64,000 nucleotides of DNA from Ceratodon purpureus. Taxonomy: Eukaryota; Streptophyta; Bryopsida; Pseudoditrichales; Ditrichaceae. Shown here in pieces: positions 48,873 through 63,972 of this stretch. The translations under genes and the position numbers were made by a program. The stretch spans positions 17,785,731 through 17,849,730 of the forward strand of contig CM026427.1 in the NCBI GenBank assembly GCA_014871385.1, given 5' to 3'. The notes beneath the pieces were generated by a model. It searched no databases and was not told the DNA's origin. It saw nothing but the letters and a program-made list of their open reading frames with translations. Positions within the stretch are counted from its first letter, which is position 1. Each line of letters starts with the position of its first letter.

Positions 48873-50363
48873 ATGGCAGACCAAGAAAGAGAAAATAGAA
48901 GACCAACTAAACGACCATCAAAACGGCCTCGGGAGAATGTTACCTTACCAAGTGGTCAAGATTTCACATTGGAGGAAGATGAAGATTTCTTCTGTTCCGC
49001 ATGTTCGAAAACAGTGGCTCGCCAAGGACTTGAAGAACACTTCAAGGGGAGAATTCATAAGAACATGGAGAAGTTGGAGCTATTCTACCATTTTCTATTG
49101 AAGCAGGGTCTCAGTTGGATGGAAGGGAGAAAGAGTTTCAGATGTGACAAGGAGTGTTGTCAAAGGGGGAATTTACCAGCAAATTATGAACAGCTTGAGC
49201 ATCATGTGTTCAAAAAACACTTGTCTACTGTTCAACCTTTCTATCCTCCTCCATCTCCATTAGGTTACAGGGGTTTTCAGGTACCGAAGATTATTCATGG
49301 CAATCAAGGAGGAAAGCAGACCAAGAAGTTCTGGAAGAACTTTGATTTACCTTCAGCGATTCCAGATTTTAAGAAGCTTACAGGGCCGACCACTATCCTT
49401 TCTAATGGTGGAAATGAATTTCTTCTTCAAATTGTGAATGGAGAATTCAATGAGAGTGATGTTAAGGAGATGACTACCTTGGCATTATACCTTGCGAAAA
49501 AGGGTAATTGTGTGAGGAATGATGATAAGAAAGAAGGGATAAAAGGTGGAACTAAAATGATGTGCTCCGGTTTCCGCCATGGCCAAGGTTATATTGGAAG
49601 GTAAGTTTTATTAAACAAAGACTACTTTTATGTATATTTTTTAACATTTTGTTTTGTCTATCTATAGTTTAAGCCTTTATAATTACTTTTACATAAATCT
49701 ATTTTTTTGTACATATTTTTGTAGGTTTAAGCAGGATGATCCTCTCTGCTACTCTTATGGTGATAAGTTAGCTTTTATGCTTTACCACCATTTGAGGTCC
49801 CTATTTCCTCTAGTCTTGGAGCAGTTGGAGATGATTTGGGCCAAGGAGAATCTACCAGCTGGTGTTGGTAGAGTTGGTGAATCTCCTTTCACAGCTATCA
49901 GTGTTACCAAGGATTATTCCTGTAACCCCCATACAGACGAAGGAGATCAGAATTATGGCTTCTTTATATGGTTGGGAGCCAATGGTAAGTATTCTGTAAT
50001 TCTTCAAACTTTATATTATGTCTTTATTATCTTTTTTTGTTTTTATGTTTTTTAATTTAATTGTAATTGTATTTTTTGAATGTAGGTACTCAAGATGATG
50101 CTGGAAATGAAACGAGGTTTTATTTTCCAGCTCTTGGTTACTATTTTGAGCCTGCTATCGGAGATATTCTTCTTTGCAAAAGCAATGAGATAGTTCATTG
50201 TTCGAAGACTATTGGATCAACAGGACAATTGGGCATTGCGTTGTTTCAGAGTTGTACATTTTTCCAGGGTTACCATCTATTGCAGCAGAAACTCCATGAC
50301 GGTATTAATGACCGTATGACTAAGAGTTGGCTAGATTCTGAGAGATTTTATGGTGCTGCATAG
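48873..50363 (+). CDS. zinc-finger TET/JBP-like Fe(II)/2OG dioxygenase
   Basis: Exons 48873-49600, 49725-49984 and 50086-50363 join in phase to 421 residues without a stop. Residues 1-22 are basic (NLS-like RRPTKRPSKRPR). A C2H2 finger follows: C41, C44, H56, H62 (FFCSACSKTVARQGLEEHFK). A second possible finger uses C91, C96, H111, H116. The C-terminal 180 residues look like a double-stranded beta-helix dioxygenase of the TET/JBP type: PHTDEGD (H312, D314), a FIWLGANG turn, FEPAIGDILLCKSNEIVHCS (H367) and a final GIALFQS strand. TET/JBP enzymes oxidise 5-methylcytosine or thymine in DNA. The Arg that usually binds 2OG before this last strand is Gln376 here. Surroundings are AT-rich and transposon-bounded. 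Known fungal KDZ transposons carry related enzymes; this link and the substrate are inference. Confidence 0.75.
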
Positions 50364-53093
<2,730 letters not shown>

Positions 53094-54101
53094 TCACAAA
53101 AGTCCCATTTGATATGGGACATTTGAGAGGAACTGTAGGTTCCGAAGGGCTCCGGTGAGTAATCCGGGAAGGGAAGGATCCAGGTTCTGCCTCGTCTGCA
53201 GCTGCTCCCACAAGCTGAGAACCACTCCCTCCGTGGAGAAGATTTTTGAGCCCACGTGATCCTTTGCACCTCCTTGAGAAACTGCATTCAGGGCATCAGC
53301 TGCCACTGTCTGTGCCTCGGAAGAAGTGGATTTCAGAAGAGCCAGCAAAGGTGGAATGCAACCACCTAGAAGCACTTTTACTCGCAGATCCTCTTCCTTG
53401 CACAACACCCCCAGGATGGCAGCAGCATTCACTTTGGAAGGCAAAGACCCAGATCTAAGCAAAGCAACCAGGGAAGGCACAGCTTGTGTGTGAGAACCAA
53501 CTGCTGCCCTGGCGTCCTCTTGTGTGTCAGCCAACTCAAATAAAATCCTCGAGACGATCTCTTTCTCTTCTGCAGATGTGGACGTTGCGCGGAGCTGCTC
53601 AATGCAACTCGCCACTTTCGACAGTAAGCCATCTGAGATGGTTTTCTCGTCTACTGGTGTGGACATTGTGTGGATCTGCTCAACGCCAGTCGCGTCTTCT
53701 AGATCTTCCATTTTAGAGGAACCACTCCAATCCCTGCAGAGAGTGTGAATTATTGCTCAGGTCGGGTATGTCGAACATGGAAGACATTCACGCACAGGGA
53801 AAATAGTTTCTTGAGCCTTGTGACACCGGCATTCGTAGCAAATTCTAGAAAACATTCAAATCTTCAGAAGAAATCTGAGCACTTGGGAGAAATTCGATGT
53901 GCGAAGACTTGATCTACTCGTTAACGGCAGGCTTGAAGTGCTGGAAAGATACCTTGCAACCAAACCTGGAGTTTTAGGTGACAAAGGAGTTTCAGGTAAC
54001 TCCGGAGCTTGTGGTGACTTGGAAGTTTTAGGTGTCTGGGGAGTTCCAGGTGTCTTGGGAGTTCCAGGCGTCTGGGGATGCCGCTCTTGATCCTCTATCA
54101 T
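53094..54101 (-). pseudogene. CELLULOSE SYNTHASE INTERACTIVE (CSI1/POM2-like) N-terminal fragment
   Basis: Exon 54101-53953 gives an acidic, then TP-rich leader (TPGTPKTPGTPQTPKTSKSP) ending VAR at a GTATCT donor. Exon 53733-53094 follows in phase with [13 protein letters not shown] and armadillo repeats: [80 protein letters not shown] and LLTGALRNL. This matches the N-terminus of CSI1 proteins, which link cellulose synthase complexes to cortical microtubules and are about 2100 residues long. After LLTGALRNL, where the family continues in conserved ARM sequence, the frame reads [13 protein letters not shown] and stops. The rest of the gene is absent, so this is a 5' fragment of about 255 codons. 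Confidence 0.85.
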
Positions 54102-54969
54102 CTCCTGCCATAATCAAACCCATTCTTTGTCAGGGAATACCATCGAAGTACCAAGTCAACAGACTGCACTATATATATCCACACAGACGGATTCTTAACT
54201 CTCATCTTCTCGATCAAATCGACAGAGACACCAAATCTCAGATCAGCTTCGTATGAACAGAGCCAATGTGACATCAACACCAGCTCGGAATTATTCTCAA
54301 GAAAAGGTCCCTTCACAGCCGGAAAAGGACAAATACACTCGACTGATTGAATCACAGAGATCCTTGAGACACTCTGTGTAAACTGCTAACCCGAGACCAT
54401 GGCAATCGCAATGCACCTTCCACTCTTACTCAATCTTAAAATTCAAAGAAAGGCTTTAAATTCAGACCAAACGGAAGCCATCATAATATACAAAGATTAG
54501 CACTTCCACGATTAGAATGGAGCTCAGTGCTACGAACTCCAGTCCAGTCGTCATCACATCTAGTCAAAGAACCAGCTTCAGGTTGCATTCAGACAGAGAG
54601 AGGAAAACACGCTCCAAGAGAGGGAAACTGCAAGATCGAGAATACATATGTAGAGAGACCCCAAATGATTTACCATTGAAAGAAGTTGGAACTAGGAGAG
54701 AATCAACAACACTCCAAGAAAAAAAGATACAGCTTCTTTGTTTTTGTGTATCCCTTACTGTAGGAGGTAGTTTTTTTAATAAATTAGATCAAATTTGCCA
54801 ATTCGTAAGAATGTCTTTTAATCCCTAATTTCCTTGTATTTTGAGAGCTTGAATACTGAAAACTGCGAGTTTCTACCACTATGCCCTCCCGAGGATATGA
54901 AACAAATTTTTAAACTTTTTTTGGAATTTCAACTGTAAGATCTTGCACCTAACCCTTCTTGGAAGAACT

Positions 54970-55465
54970 GATCCAAATTTCAACCGTTGGATGATTTTCA
55001 TTAGTGAGATCGTAGTGTTCAAAGTTTCAGCAGATATTTTTTTGGGCCTTGGCCAAGAGGCATGGTGCAAATGGGCAAAAGGGAGACTTACTGATTATTA
55101 CTTCAAAAAATTTGGTCATATTCTTTTCCATGTAGCTAACTAGGTTAGGTATGCACATGCAAAATTTTAGGGAAAAAAACGCTTTTTAGACCTTCATAAA
55201 AATTATTTTCCAGAAGAAGGTATAAAATTGACAAAATAGGAAAACATGCATTACAAAAACAATTTGTGAGATTAAGAAAAATTGAACGGTGAGTAGGTAC
55301 CTTTATAAATTTTTGATTTTTAGGAAGAACAATTCTTTAAAAATTCAAAAATCTCGAATTTTGACAAATTTTTAAAGGAAAAAATCAAAAATTACTAAAA
55401 ACTGTGAAGCTTGTCTTTGTAAGTTTTGGAGGCTGCCCTTGTAAAATTGGTAAACTTTTTGACTT
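54970..55465 (+). repeat. diverged direct repeat A, copy 1
   Basis: Matches 56743-57235 in the same orientation at roughly 70-80% by eye. Landmarks: 'gggagactt', 'catgcaaaattttag', 'agaagaaggta', 'GGAGGCTGCCCTTGTAAAAT'. Confidence 0.7.
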
Positions 55466-55739
55466 GGGTCACTATGGAACTTGAGTATTGATTTGGTTAT
55501 GAAAATATTTCAATTTTTGATTTTTTAAAAAGACCTAATTTTAGACTGCCCGTTTTCGACTTGAAACCTAAAATTTCTAGATGAAGGTTCTAAAATTGGA
55601 ATTTGGCTTCAAATTTTTTACTGCATAGACCTTACCATAAAGGGAGCATCCAATAAAAAGCTTGAAAAAAAATATTACTTTTAACCTCCCCATATAGGCT
55701 GCCCGAATTCACAAAAACCCATTTTGGGTTTTAAGGATA

Positions 55740-55990
55740 GTTAGGGGTTAAAATCCAAATTATCCATCCTTCTGAACCATCCCAAAAAAAAATATTCTTA
55801 TGTTTTGTGGGTAGAATTTTCAATTTACTTTATTTTTTTATATCATTTTGGTAAATGCACACAAATCCTTTTTTCCCTTTTTTCATTTTAATTCATTTTC
55901 TTTATATCCAGCGCACTTTGTTTATGCAATAACCAACTTGATCAAAGTTAGTTGCTTTTTCAAATAGTGTCTCTGATACTTAGAGGAGGG
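55740..55990 (+). repeat. diverged direct repeat B, copy 1
   Basis: Matches 56365-56600 in the same orientation. Landmarks: 'atccaaattatcca', 'gcaataacca.cttgat', 'ttcaaatagtg'. Confidence 0.65.
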
Positions 55991-56202
55991 AAAAAAATTT
56001 GACGTTCACTAATTTAGTTAAGGATTTTATGGTTTTCATTTTGTGTCCTGTTTTTTTGGCAGATGAGACTACTTTGAAATTTTCAGCCATGATATTTGTG
56101 AATTACATTATCCTGATACGAGCTAGAAAGAAACAATCTAAATAGAGCATGCCTCATTTTTGGTTTGTTTGTTTGTTTGTTCGTTCATCTTTTCTTCTTT
56201 AT

Positions 56203-56203
<1 letters not shown>

Positions 56204-56259
<56 letters not shown>
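56204..56259 (+). repeat. poly-T tract, about 56 T
   Basis: Single-base run; possibly the poly-A tail of a minus-strand retroposed sequence or simple slippage. No retroelement body was recognised beside it. Confidence 0.97.
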
Positions 56260-56364
56260 CCCCAATTCTCTCTTCCATTTTTTTATATTTTTATTTCCTT
56301 ATTGGAGGAGGCAATTCTTTTAATAGAATAGACTACATTTCCCTACTATTTGCGAACTCCTTCA

Positions 56365-56600
56365 TAATCCAAATTATCCACCATTTTGGACCATCCATCA
56401 AGATTTTATTTCATGTTCTATGAGAAAAATATTTAGTTTCTTTTATTTTTTATATGTTTTACTTACATAAGTGAACACATATTATTTCTTTCTTTTGTTG
56501 TTTCATTCATGTTACTTATACTCAACAAACTTTGTGTGTGCAATAACCATCTTGATTAAATTTGGATGTTGCTTCAAATAGTGGCTATGTTACTTGAACG
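56365..56600 (+). repeat. diverged direct repeat B, copy 2
   Basis: Second copy of the B block; see 55740-55990. The order along the sequence is A-B-B-A, all in the same orientation. Confidence 0.65.
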
Positions 56601-56742
56601 GGAAAAAAAAAGGTGTGGCTTCAAAGTAGACACGAAATATAAGTATCAAATGCAACGTTTTCAGAAGTGGGCTGCACCTGATCTTAGTCTACGAAGCACC
56701 AAAAAAAAGGTGGCTTCGACAGGGTATTTCTAGTAGTGATGT

Positions 56743-57235
56743 CGAATTTCAACGGTTTGATCTTTACCTTATGTGAGATTATAGCATTCAAAGTTTACTA
56801 TTTTTATTTATTTTTTCTTTGCGCAAAAGGCATACTCTAAATGGTGCCAAGGGAGACTTGATTACTGTTACCTCGAACATTTTGCTCATATTTTTTTCCA
56901 AGTAGATAACTAAGTTGAGCACCTCCATGCAAAATTTTAGAGTCTCATTACACTTTTTGGCTTTCATGCAAATTATTTTCTAGAAGAAGGTACAGAAACT
57001 ACTATATGGTAAAACTTAAATGATGTGAAATGCTTTAAGTTTTTTAAAAAAGTGAACGGTTAGAAGTGAAGTCCTTGAGTTTTTTAAAGTATTGAATAAT
57101 TTTTTTAAAAAAATTCCTAAATCTCAAATTTTGACAGATTTTGAAAGAAAAATTTGTAAAAATACCAAAAACTTTGAAGGTTGATTTTGTAATTTTTGGA
57201 GGCTGCCCTTGTAAAATTGGTAAACTTTATGTCCA
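56743..57235 (+). repeat. diverged direct repeat A, copy 2
   Basis: Second copy of the A block; see 54970-55465. AT-rich sequence ends shortly after, near 57.4 kb. Confidence 0.7.
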
Positions 57236-57490
57236 AAGTTGAAAATATTAATAAAGCATTAATACAACGAATTTATTGATGAATAATCGCATATATTTAT
57301 TTTAGCCATCATGAATTCTCGAATTAATTTTACTCTCAAATATGTACTCTCTTTTCAATGTCAAAGAAGGAAGATTAGATTTATTCATCTTTTTCTTTCC
57401 AGTATTTTATTGTTATAAATCTATCCCTCAAAATATTAGTTTACCCTCGCTATTTTATCCATCAATTTGTTGCTTTTTTCGTATATTTTA

Positions 57491-58320
57491 TTATCCTTCG
57501 TCTTCAGCAGCTAGTGGCAACCACGACGCTCCCCTTGCAGATCTCCAACTAATATAACTAGGAACAGAATATCCTAGGCTCTCTTCAATGCTCCCTCGTG
57601 TGTGGACGGAGTTGCTCGAATACATTACTTTCTGTCCAGCGTGTCCCGGTGCGACTGGCTGCTGCCCTCCCCGTGTCAACAGTGGGATAGAGTGGCCGAC
57701 TTCCTTACTGCATTGATCGATGCCTCTATGTGTACATTCAAAAGATGTCTCTCCTCGGCGGCGCACTAAAGTATACAGTCCAAGCTCTCGCTGAAGTTGA
57801 ACATGAACGTCGACTCTTAATCTAAATGAAGCCTCTATGCTGGGCGAGTTCAGTGCTCTAATATCTGAGGACCACGACATTGAGGACCCTAAACCTAAAG
57901 CCGCATGCTCTACGACACTTCACACCTCCACAGAACATCGGCACTTAGAAACATAGGTCTTAGTTCCCCTTCAATTAGTACAAATCAGAGTGCGAACAGT
58001 ATGGAGCAGTCACAATCAGTGTCAAGATGTGGTTCATGTTCGATATTTAGCACCTCAGAGGTATCTTCATCACAATATGACTCCGGAGAGTCGTGGCCCC
58101 GGCTTATAGAATCACATCTGCTTTGCACAGAGGTTAATCGTCCGACTGGAGGAGGGAAGATGACGTCGCCAATTAGACAAGGATCGGGAGTCTTTCCTGC
58201 GCGTGCTCTTCAGGCTGGAGACATAGGCCCGGGCAGAGGTCCTTCGATCCATCAGAGTCAGGTACTTCTCACGAATTCCATGAAATCCGCATCATTTTAG
58301 GTACTGTAATTTAGTCAATC
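57491..58320. other. open but unrecognised segment between AT-rich block and TNP1-like gene
   Basis: Both strands stay open here: minus 57880-57491 (129 codons) and plus 57905-58300 (131 codons, Ser-rich, reading SMEQSQSVSRCGSCSIFSTS). The plus frame ends at a CAG|GTACTT donor-like site (58260) and could be a 5' exon of the downstream gene. The phase of any join to 58.5 kb did not work for the acceptors I tried. No domain recognised. Confidence 0.3.
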
Positions 58321-58496
58321 GCAGTACGCACAATGTCATGTGTTCTTCATATGTGCCGGCCATTCGTACTACCCAGTGGAATCGTGAATAATCACATTGA
58401 ATTTTGTAATTGAGTCCTACGGCAGTGTAGACATTTTGTCGACGCTAGCAGTGCAATTTTACATACTCTCTGAGCTAAGCGTCTTTCACGTCATGA

Positions 58497-60906
58497 GTGG
58501 CCGATATACAGTCGGATTATCCTCCATACGACTCTGCCCCCTTCGAAGATGAGTTCGAGGACGATCATCATGATGGAGATGGCTTCGAGCAAGGTTTCGG
58601 ACAGGGGCATGGAAGTGGCGAGGATAACTGCTTCGCCGGCCCGACTGCGTCTGGGCCAAGTGCGTGGGACACGGATGGCCACCACGCGGTCCACACGGGA
58701 CGAAGGGCACAACATGAACATGCGCCATCCCGATTCCATATGCCCGCGTATGAAGGTACGGCCACTCCAGTTCCTAATCGAAGAGTTCCTGTACCTGCTA
58801 ACCAGTCGCACGTCGCGGTGGCCCCCGGTGACTGTAGTGGTACACCCTCGGAGGTGGCGTGGCGCATGTCCGAAGACGACAACAACAAGCGGAGAAAGGT
58901 CAACCGACAATATGTGAAGCCATACCTTACGGAGATGGCCAACGCACATGCTCAGAGGCGGTCACCAGTTGTCCATGTCCCTACCACCACCACAGGTAAG
59001 CCGATTGGATTGAAGAGTACATGGCTTAGACAGGTTTGTTTGATAGCTAGGCAATGCATGGACCAGAGCATTAGGAGCTACAGAGGGAAGAAGGGGACAT
59101 GGGGGAAGGCTGTTGACAAAATCTATGCTGCACTAGATGAAGTTTTCACGTACGATTACCCCTTGTGTTCACAATACCTATCCCAATACTTGAAAGGGGT
59201 TGTCAAGAACGATAGATTAGAGTGGAAAGAATATTTTTTTGCCACAACCGGTGGGCAGCACAAAAAATGTCCAGATGAGGCATTTGGCACATTGCGGAAA
59301 TACTGGGTGAGTGTGGCAGGTAAGGCGGAGAGTGAACAGATGGTTGCACTAAGAGCGCTTGGACCACAGAAGTCGATCAGCCATGGAAGTCAAGGTCCGG
59401 CCTCCACATCCACAACACACAGCCAGGTAATACATGTCTGAAATTGAGTTCGGGAGGAATGCAGATATTTCATTGAATTTCACTTGCAGCCCATTCCTGC
59501 AATTCCAGTATTCCTTGTGTTACAATTACCATTCACAGGTTCCCCTGAATTAGCCATTACTGAAATTCTATGTTCAGAGGTTACCTTTCGCAGGAACTTC
59601 TTCAATTCCATCGGGCGGGTCTGCTTTGGTCGGCTCAACCGCGCATGCTTCTAGCAGCGTGCGAGCTGCCTCGACGCGCGGCTCTGCTCGGGATCCAGTA
59701 CACGATCTGGACGATAATCCAGGCCACATTCAGGTGAGTTTGAATATGGCCCAGCCCCTTCATGTCAAAATTTACACTTCGGAAGTACGTTAACAGTTCG
59801 GAAGGACATCGAATGACCGGGTAGGGGGGTTCAAACATGATGTGTTTTTGCAGGGAGGCATCACACCTGAGTATTCCTGTAGGCCGTCCTCTCGAGTGCG
59901 CTTGGAGCCTGACTCCCTCACATTTCAGGGGGGCGGGTCGACACGCATAACACAGCTCGAGACACGCTTCGATGACCTCGCCTCCCAAGTCACGCAGAAC
60001 ATTGCAATGGTGACGGAAGTGTTGGATACACAACGGGACTTCAAGGACATGCTTCTGCGTCTACTGAACGCAAATTCCAACTCATCCCCAACTCCAGCCA
60101 TTGTCAATGACGCACCTCCGCCGGATACAGAGACGGCTCTCAATGACCCGATTCCGACCCCGACTGCTCGTATGAATACTCCGGTGGCAGCAGCGGGAGG
60201 TCTCGTCGATCCAGCCCCATCATGGATGAGTGCGGAGACGGTGCTCCTCACTCCAAACACGCGAAACAATCTTGGGCCGAGGAGTAGACGCATCGAGGAC
60301 ATGCAAGCCGTCTCCACCGACATCTCAGATCAATCTGTAGCTAATGGCTCCATGGTTGAGAGTGCTACTGCATCCGAGTCGATTGCACAGGAGCCAAGGT
60401 CGAATTCGAAGGGCTTCCTTTCTCCTCGGGCTGTAGTTAACATGTCAACACAGAGGCCACCTCCACCAGTGCTGCATGATCCGCATCACGTTTCTGTTGA
60501 CATTCCCACTAAAACGAGCAGAGGCAGGGGACTTCCGACTGAGCTGGAATCAGTAGACGATGACACCTTTGACAATCCAGCGTTGAAGTTTCCACCTCGT
60601 TCTAGTAGCGAAGCAATTGCGGTGAATAAACTATGCTATTTGTCGCATCCAGACAGTGGCGATAGAGTTGTGGCAGAAGGTAAAACGGGAGGTAGCTGGA
60701 AAGCCAAGGCACAAAAATTCGGCCACCTCTGCGACCCGGGTGAACAGATGGTTCAAATCCATAGGGTAATTGTTCCAAATACACGACTCCTTCATGTTGA
60801 AGTCCGACAACCTTTTCAAACCGTAGACGACGCGGTGGTGAAACCTACAGGCTCCAACGTATTTGTGAAATGGGACACAAGGTTTCTGCACAAGAAAACT
60901 GCCTGA
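58497..60906 (+). CDS. CACTA second gene, TNP1/En-Spm-like protein
   Basis: Three exons join in phase: open from 58497 to 59319, then 59594-59733 and 59854-60906 (TGA). The 5' end is uncertain because no ATG opens this frame; an acceptor (ATACAG) precedes 58512. The acidic, Gly/His-rich N-terminus is followed by a compact domain (STWLRQVCLIARQCMDQSIR; KGTWGKAVDKIYAALDEVFT; DEAFGTLRKYWVSVAG) resembling plant Ptta/En-Spm transposase accessory proteins. Exon 3 has a coiled coil (TRITQLETRFDDLASQVTQN), a Ser/Pro-rich linker, and a C-terminus (YLSHPDSGDRVVAEGKTGGS; VIVPNTRLLHVEVRQPFQTV; NVFVKWDTRFL) resembling the TNP1/En-Spm domain (PF03017-type). Such proteins bind subterminal repeats and help the tnp2 enzyme. 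It points to the right inverted repeat. Confidence 0.6.
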
Positions 60907-63149
60907 CAAACAGACGCCACTTCGACTAGCTACGACGTTGAGTACATGTGAATTAGTTTGAGTTGTTTCGTACATTTCCTTGCAAGTCTGATACTGAGGA
61001 AGATGTCCATTAACTAGATTCGTTTTTAGCCTTTAAGGTATAGACGCACAAGTGAAGCAGTCCAGAACACATGTCTGTGACCGGATATGCGTTGTCAAAA
61101 ATCTGTATGCGCTTTCAATTGTTGAAATATGACTCCATCCGAGAGCATTTATGTAAACGACCATATGGAGAGGCTCCCAATGTAGACATAGTTGCAATTA
61201 CACCACTCATCCACTACACCTCTCAGAATTCAGTGGCGGGAGCCGAACCGGTAGCAAATCCTGGATCGGGAGGAGAAGCCGCTGAGAATGACCATCGCGT
61301 GGGTATCCAAAATCTGCAGATCTGAACCGACGGATATCACGAAACGGACATAAACCACAACACCGCATGGGTATCTAAAATCAAAGGGTATAAATCTCCG
61401 AAACACTCGAACCGGGCATAAACCGATTCATGCACTTCTGTACCGGTCGTCAACAGAGGATATTCCCAAAACGTGGCATCAGGCCGGGTATAGTGAGCAA
61501 CCTTGGTATGACCGGTTCCGATCCATGCATATACCCTGAGCCCGGGTATGTGAGAACATTTCAGATATCAACAGTAAAGCAGTCCACTCAACCGGTGACC
61601 ATCCCCACGCGTTATTAATATTTCACCACACCATTATTACCCCCTTCGACTCTATGTGACAGCTGTTGGCAGTGGGACCAGGTATTTCGATTCAGAAACC
61701 AAGGAATGGGTGCCTGACAGTATACGTGAAGAGCATGGCCAACTTGACCAAGCCGTGAGAAGAGATGACCACGGAGGGAAGACGGTCATATGACTCTGAA
61801 GAGGTCATTTTCCAGGTAACACATTTGGTAATCTTGACACCCCCTCCCACTAGTGCACCCCTCTCACTGGGTTATGTACAAGTGTTTAGTAACTGAATAT
61901 GAGTAACTGCTAACTACTACTTGTAACTTCCTCACCTTCATCTGTTAACCTGTATGGTCGGATAGAAGTCTGTCTAGCTGGAATGACGCAGTCATAACAC
62001 TCGTGAAGAATTAGGGGACAAGAACAATATTTTAAGAAAGGGCACAAAAAATCAGTGATTCTAGCCCCTCTAAAATCCCCAATTGGACATTTTTAAAGGG
62101 GTCTTAAGGCATTCCAAAATTGGGTCACACTTGGTGTATGGTGTGACCCCGGAATGTGGTGCATTCCGGCCCCTTCTAGGGGTAGATAATAGGTTCCACG
62201 ATAAACTCTAAATTGGTCTAAACCACTTCAAAACACCCACAAGCCTCAAAATTTAACTTTTTCTTTTGGAAAGAAATATAAAACGAGCACTATATCCACA
62301 GATTCACATTATAAAAGCACATACAATAGGTACCAAAAATCCTAGAATTGAATAAGAATTGCATAAGATATAACTCCCTAAAGGTTGTAAGAATTTTCAA
62401 AAACATCTCAAATTTGGATGCAAAAATTGATTAGCGGTGAATTAGAAGGCGAGACTTATTCTAATGGATTTATAATTAAAAAGGCACAAGATGATTCTCA
62501 AGGAAAATTACTTGAAATTTGACAAAATTTGATAAATTTTTGTGCATTTTCAAAGGAGGAATAACACCATTGTTTCCCCTTGAATGGATGGTGTGTCCAA
62601 AAACTCTAAATGCATAGCATTCATGTTCCATCTACCTACAGGAGTCGCCTTGACACTTATACAACCTCCTTATGCATAAATATTTGAACATATTATCTGG
62701 CTGATACTTCTCCTTGAATTTTGTTATTTCACAAAAAAAACTAACAGCTTCTCCACTTGTGATGAGTGTTTTGACGTATCAACGGCATATGTCTGGTGCC
62801 AGTTCTAGCACAGGAATCACTTACTGCCGCCAACACCATGATTGCACTCCACCGATGAACCTTCCACCAACGGTAACCAACGCCCCAACAAAGACACGGT
62901 CTCTTCCGCTAAAGTATTTTGGGTTGCTTCCCCCTCAATTCCTTCCTCGCAACTCCTCCTTATTCTTCTTCCTCCTACACCCCACCAGTAGGAAAAAGTC
63001 CAATACCAAAGAAGATAAGGTCAGCCTTCAAAGTTAGGCACCAAGAGCTTGTCCGCCTCACAGTAGAATAACTTCCTAAACATAAAATTTGGTATGGTTT
63101 CCAACGTGCTTGGAGTTGGTGCTTTGCTAGTGGAAAGCCAAGTCTCGAT
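60907..63149. other. non-coding right interior of the element
   Basis: No gene-like frame. Between about 61240 and 61560 the word CCGGGTATA/CCGGGCATAA and its GGTATACCC-like variants recur several times, possibly protein-binding repeats. The 62.0-62.6 kb part is AT-rich. Confidence 0.4.
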
Positions 63150-63972
63150 GGGTGAGAATACGCTAGGGTCGCTCTCCTGGCAGTTGTGTATAAGTTGTAT
63201 AAACTAAGTACAAATTGTACAAACTGTACAAAATGCGGTACCCGAGATATTCTTGCGCCGACCAGTAGCACCATAGGTTACTTGACACGTCAGGTGGATT
63301 CCAATTCAAATGCCACGCGGGAGGTGTTGATTGGTCCATCTTGTACAAAAAGTACAAACCTGTACATACCTGTACAAAAAGGTATCTATAGAGGATCTTG
63401 AAGGGCCAGAGCTTATTTCAAGGCATAAATCTTTGATGTGCCAAATGAAAGTGAAAAGTTCAGTTCTATCAAAATCAAATTCTTGGCCCCTCTCTACCAA
63501 CAAGTGCTTTTACTGAATTCTCCAAAAAAATTAAAGAAATCTGTTTTTAAACCCATGTTTGGGGCCCCCAAAAAAAAACCCACATTTGTCAACTTTTTCA
63601 ATCATATACTAGTATTTAGTATAATCAAATAGTAAGGCATGGTAGTTAAAGATTAGAAGATTGCACACAACTCTTTTAAATGTAAAAAATAAATCTTTAA
63701 GTTGACAAAATGAGTACAAACATGTGAATTCTGAATCTGTGACAGTACAATCTTTGTAACTTTGTACTCATAAAGATGCATATTTTGCATCCAAGGAACT
63801 TTTTGTCATGCAATCATCAATGTATGCGGGATGTAAAACTGTGCCTACTTATTAATTTTAACATAAACTACAAGAAATTGGAGGAAATTTGGGTCCAAAC
63901 CTTCACAGTGCCTTGAAACTATGCCGTGACTACAAATTCGTACAACCGTAGTGTATTTTCACCCCGATAGTG
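63150..63972 (-). repeat. right long terminal inverted repeat
   Basis: Reverse complement of 39847-40700, ending in CGATAGTG (CACTATCG read inward). It has the same GTAC-word clusters at 63185-63235 and 63345-63385. It is about 31 bp shorter because of the gap near the terminus. Confidence 0.9.

Noticed and set aside
56149-56423. Phe-rich reading frames
   Set aside because: They translate the poly-T tract; the same applies to the Phe-rich minus frame over the poly-A run at 7.64 kb.
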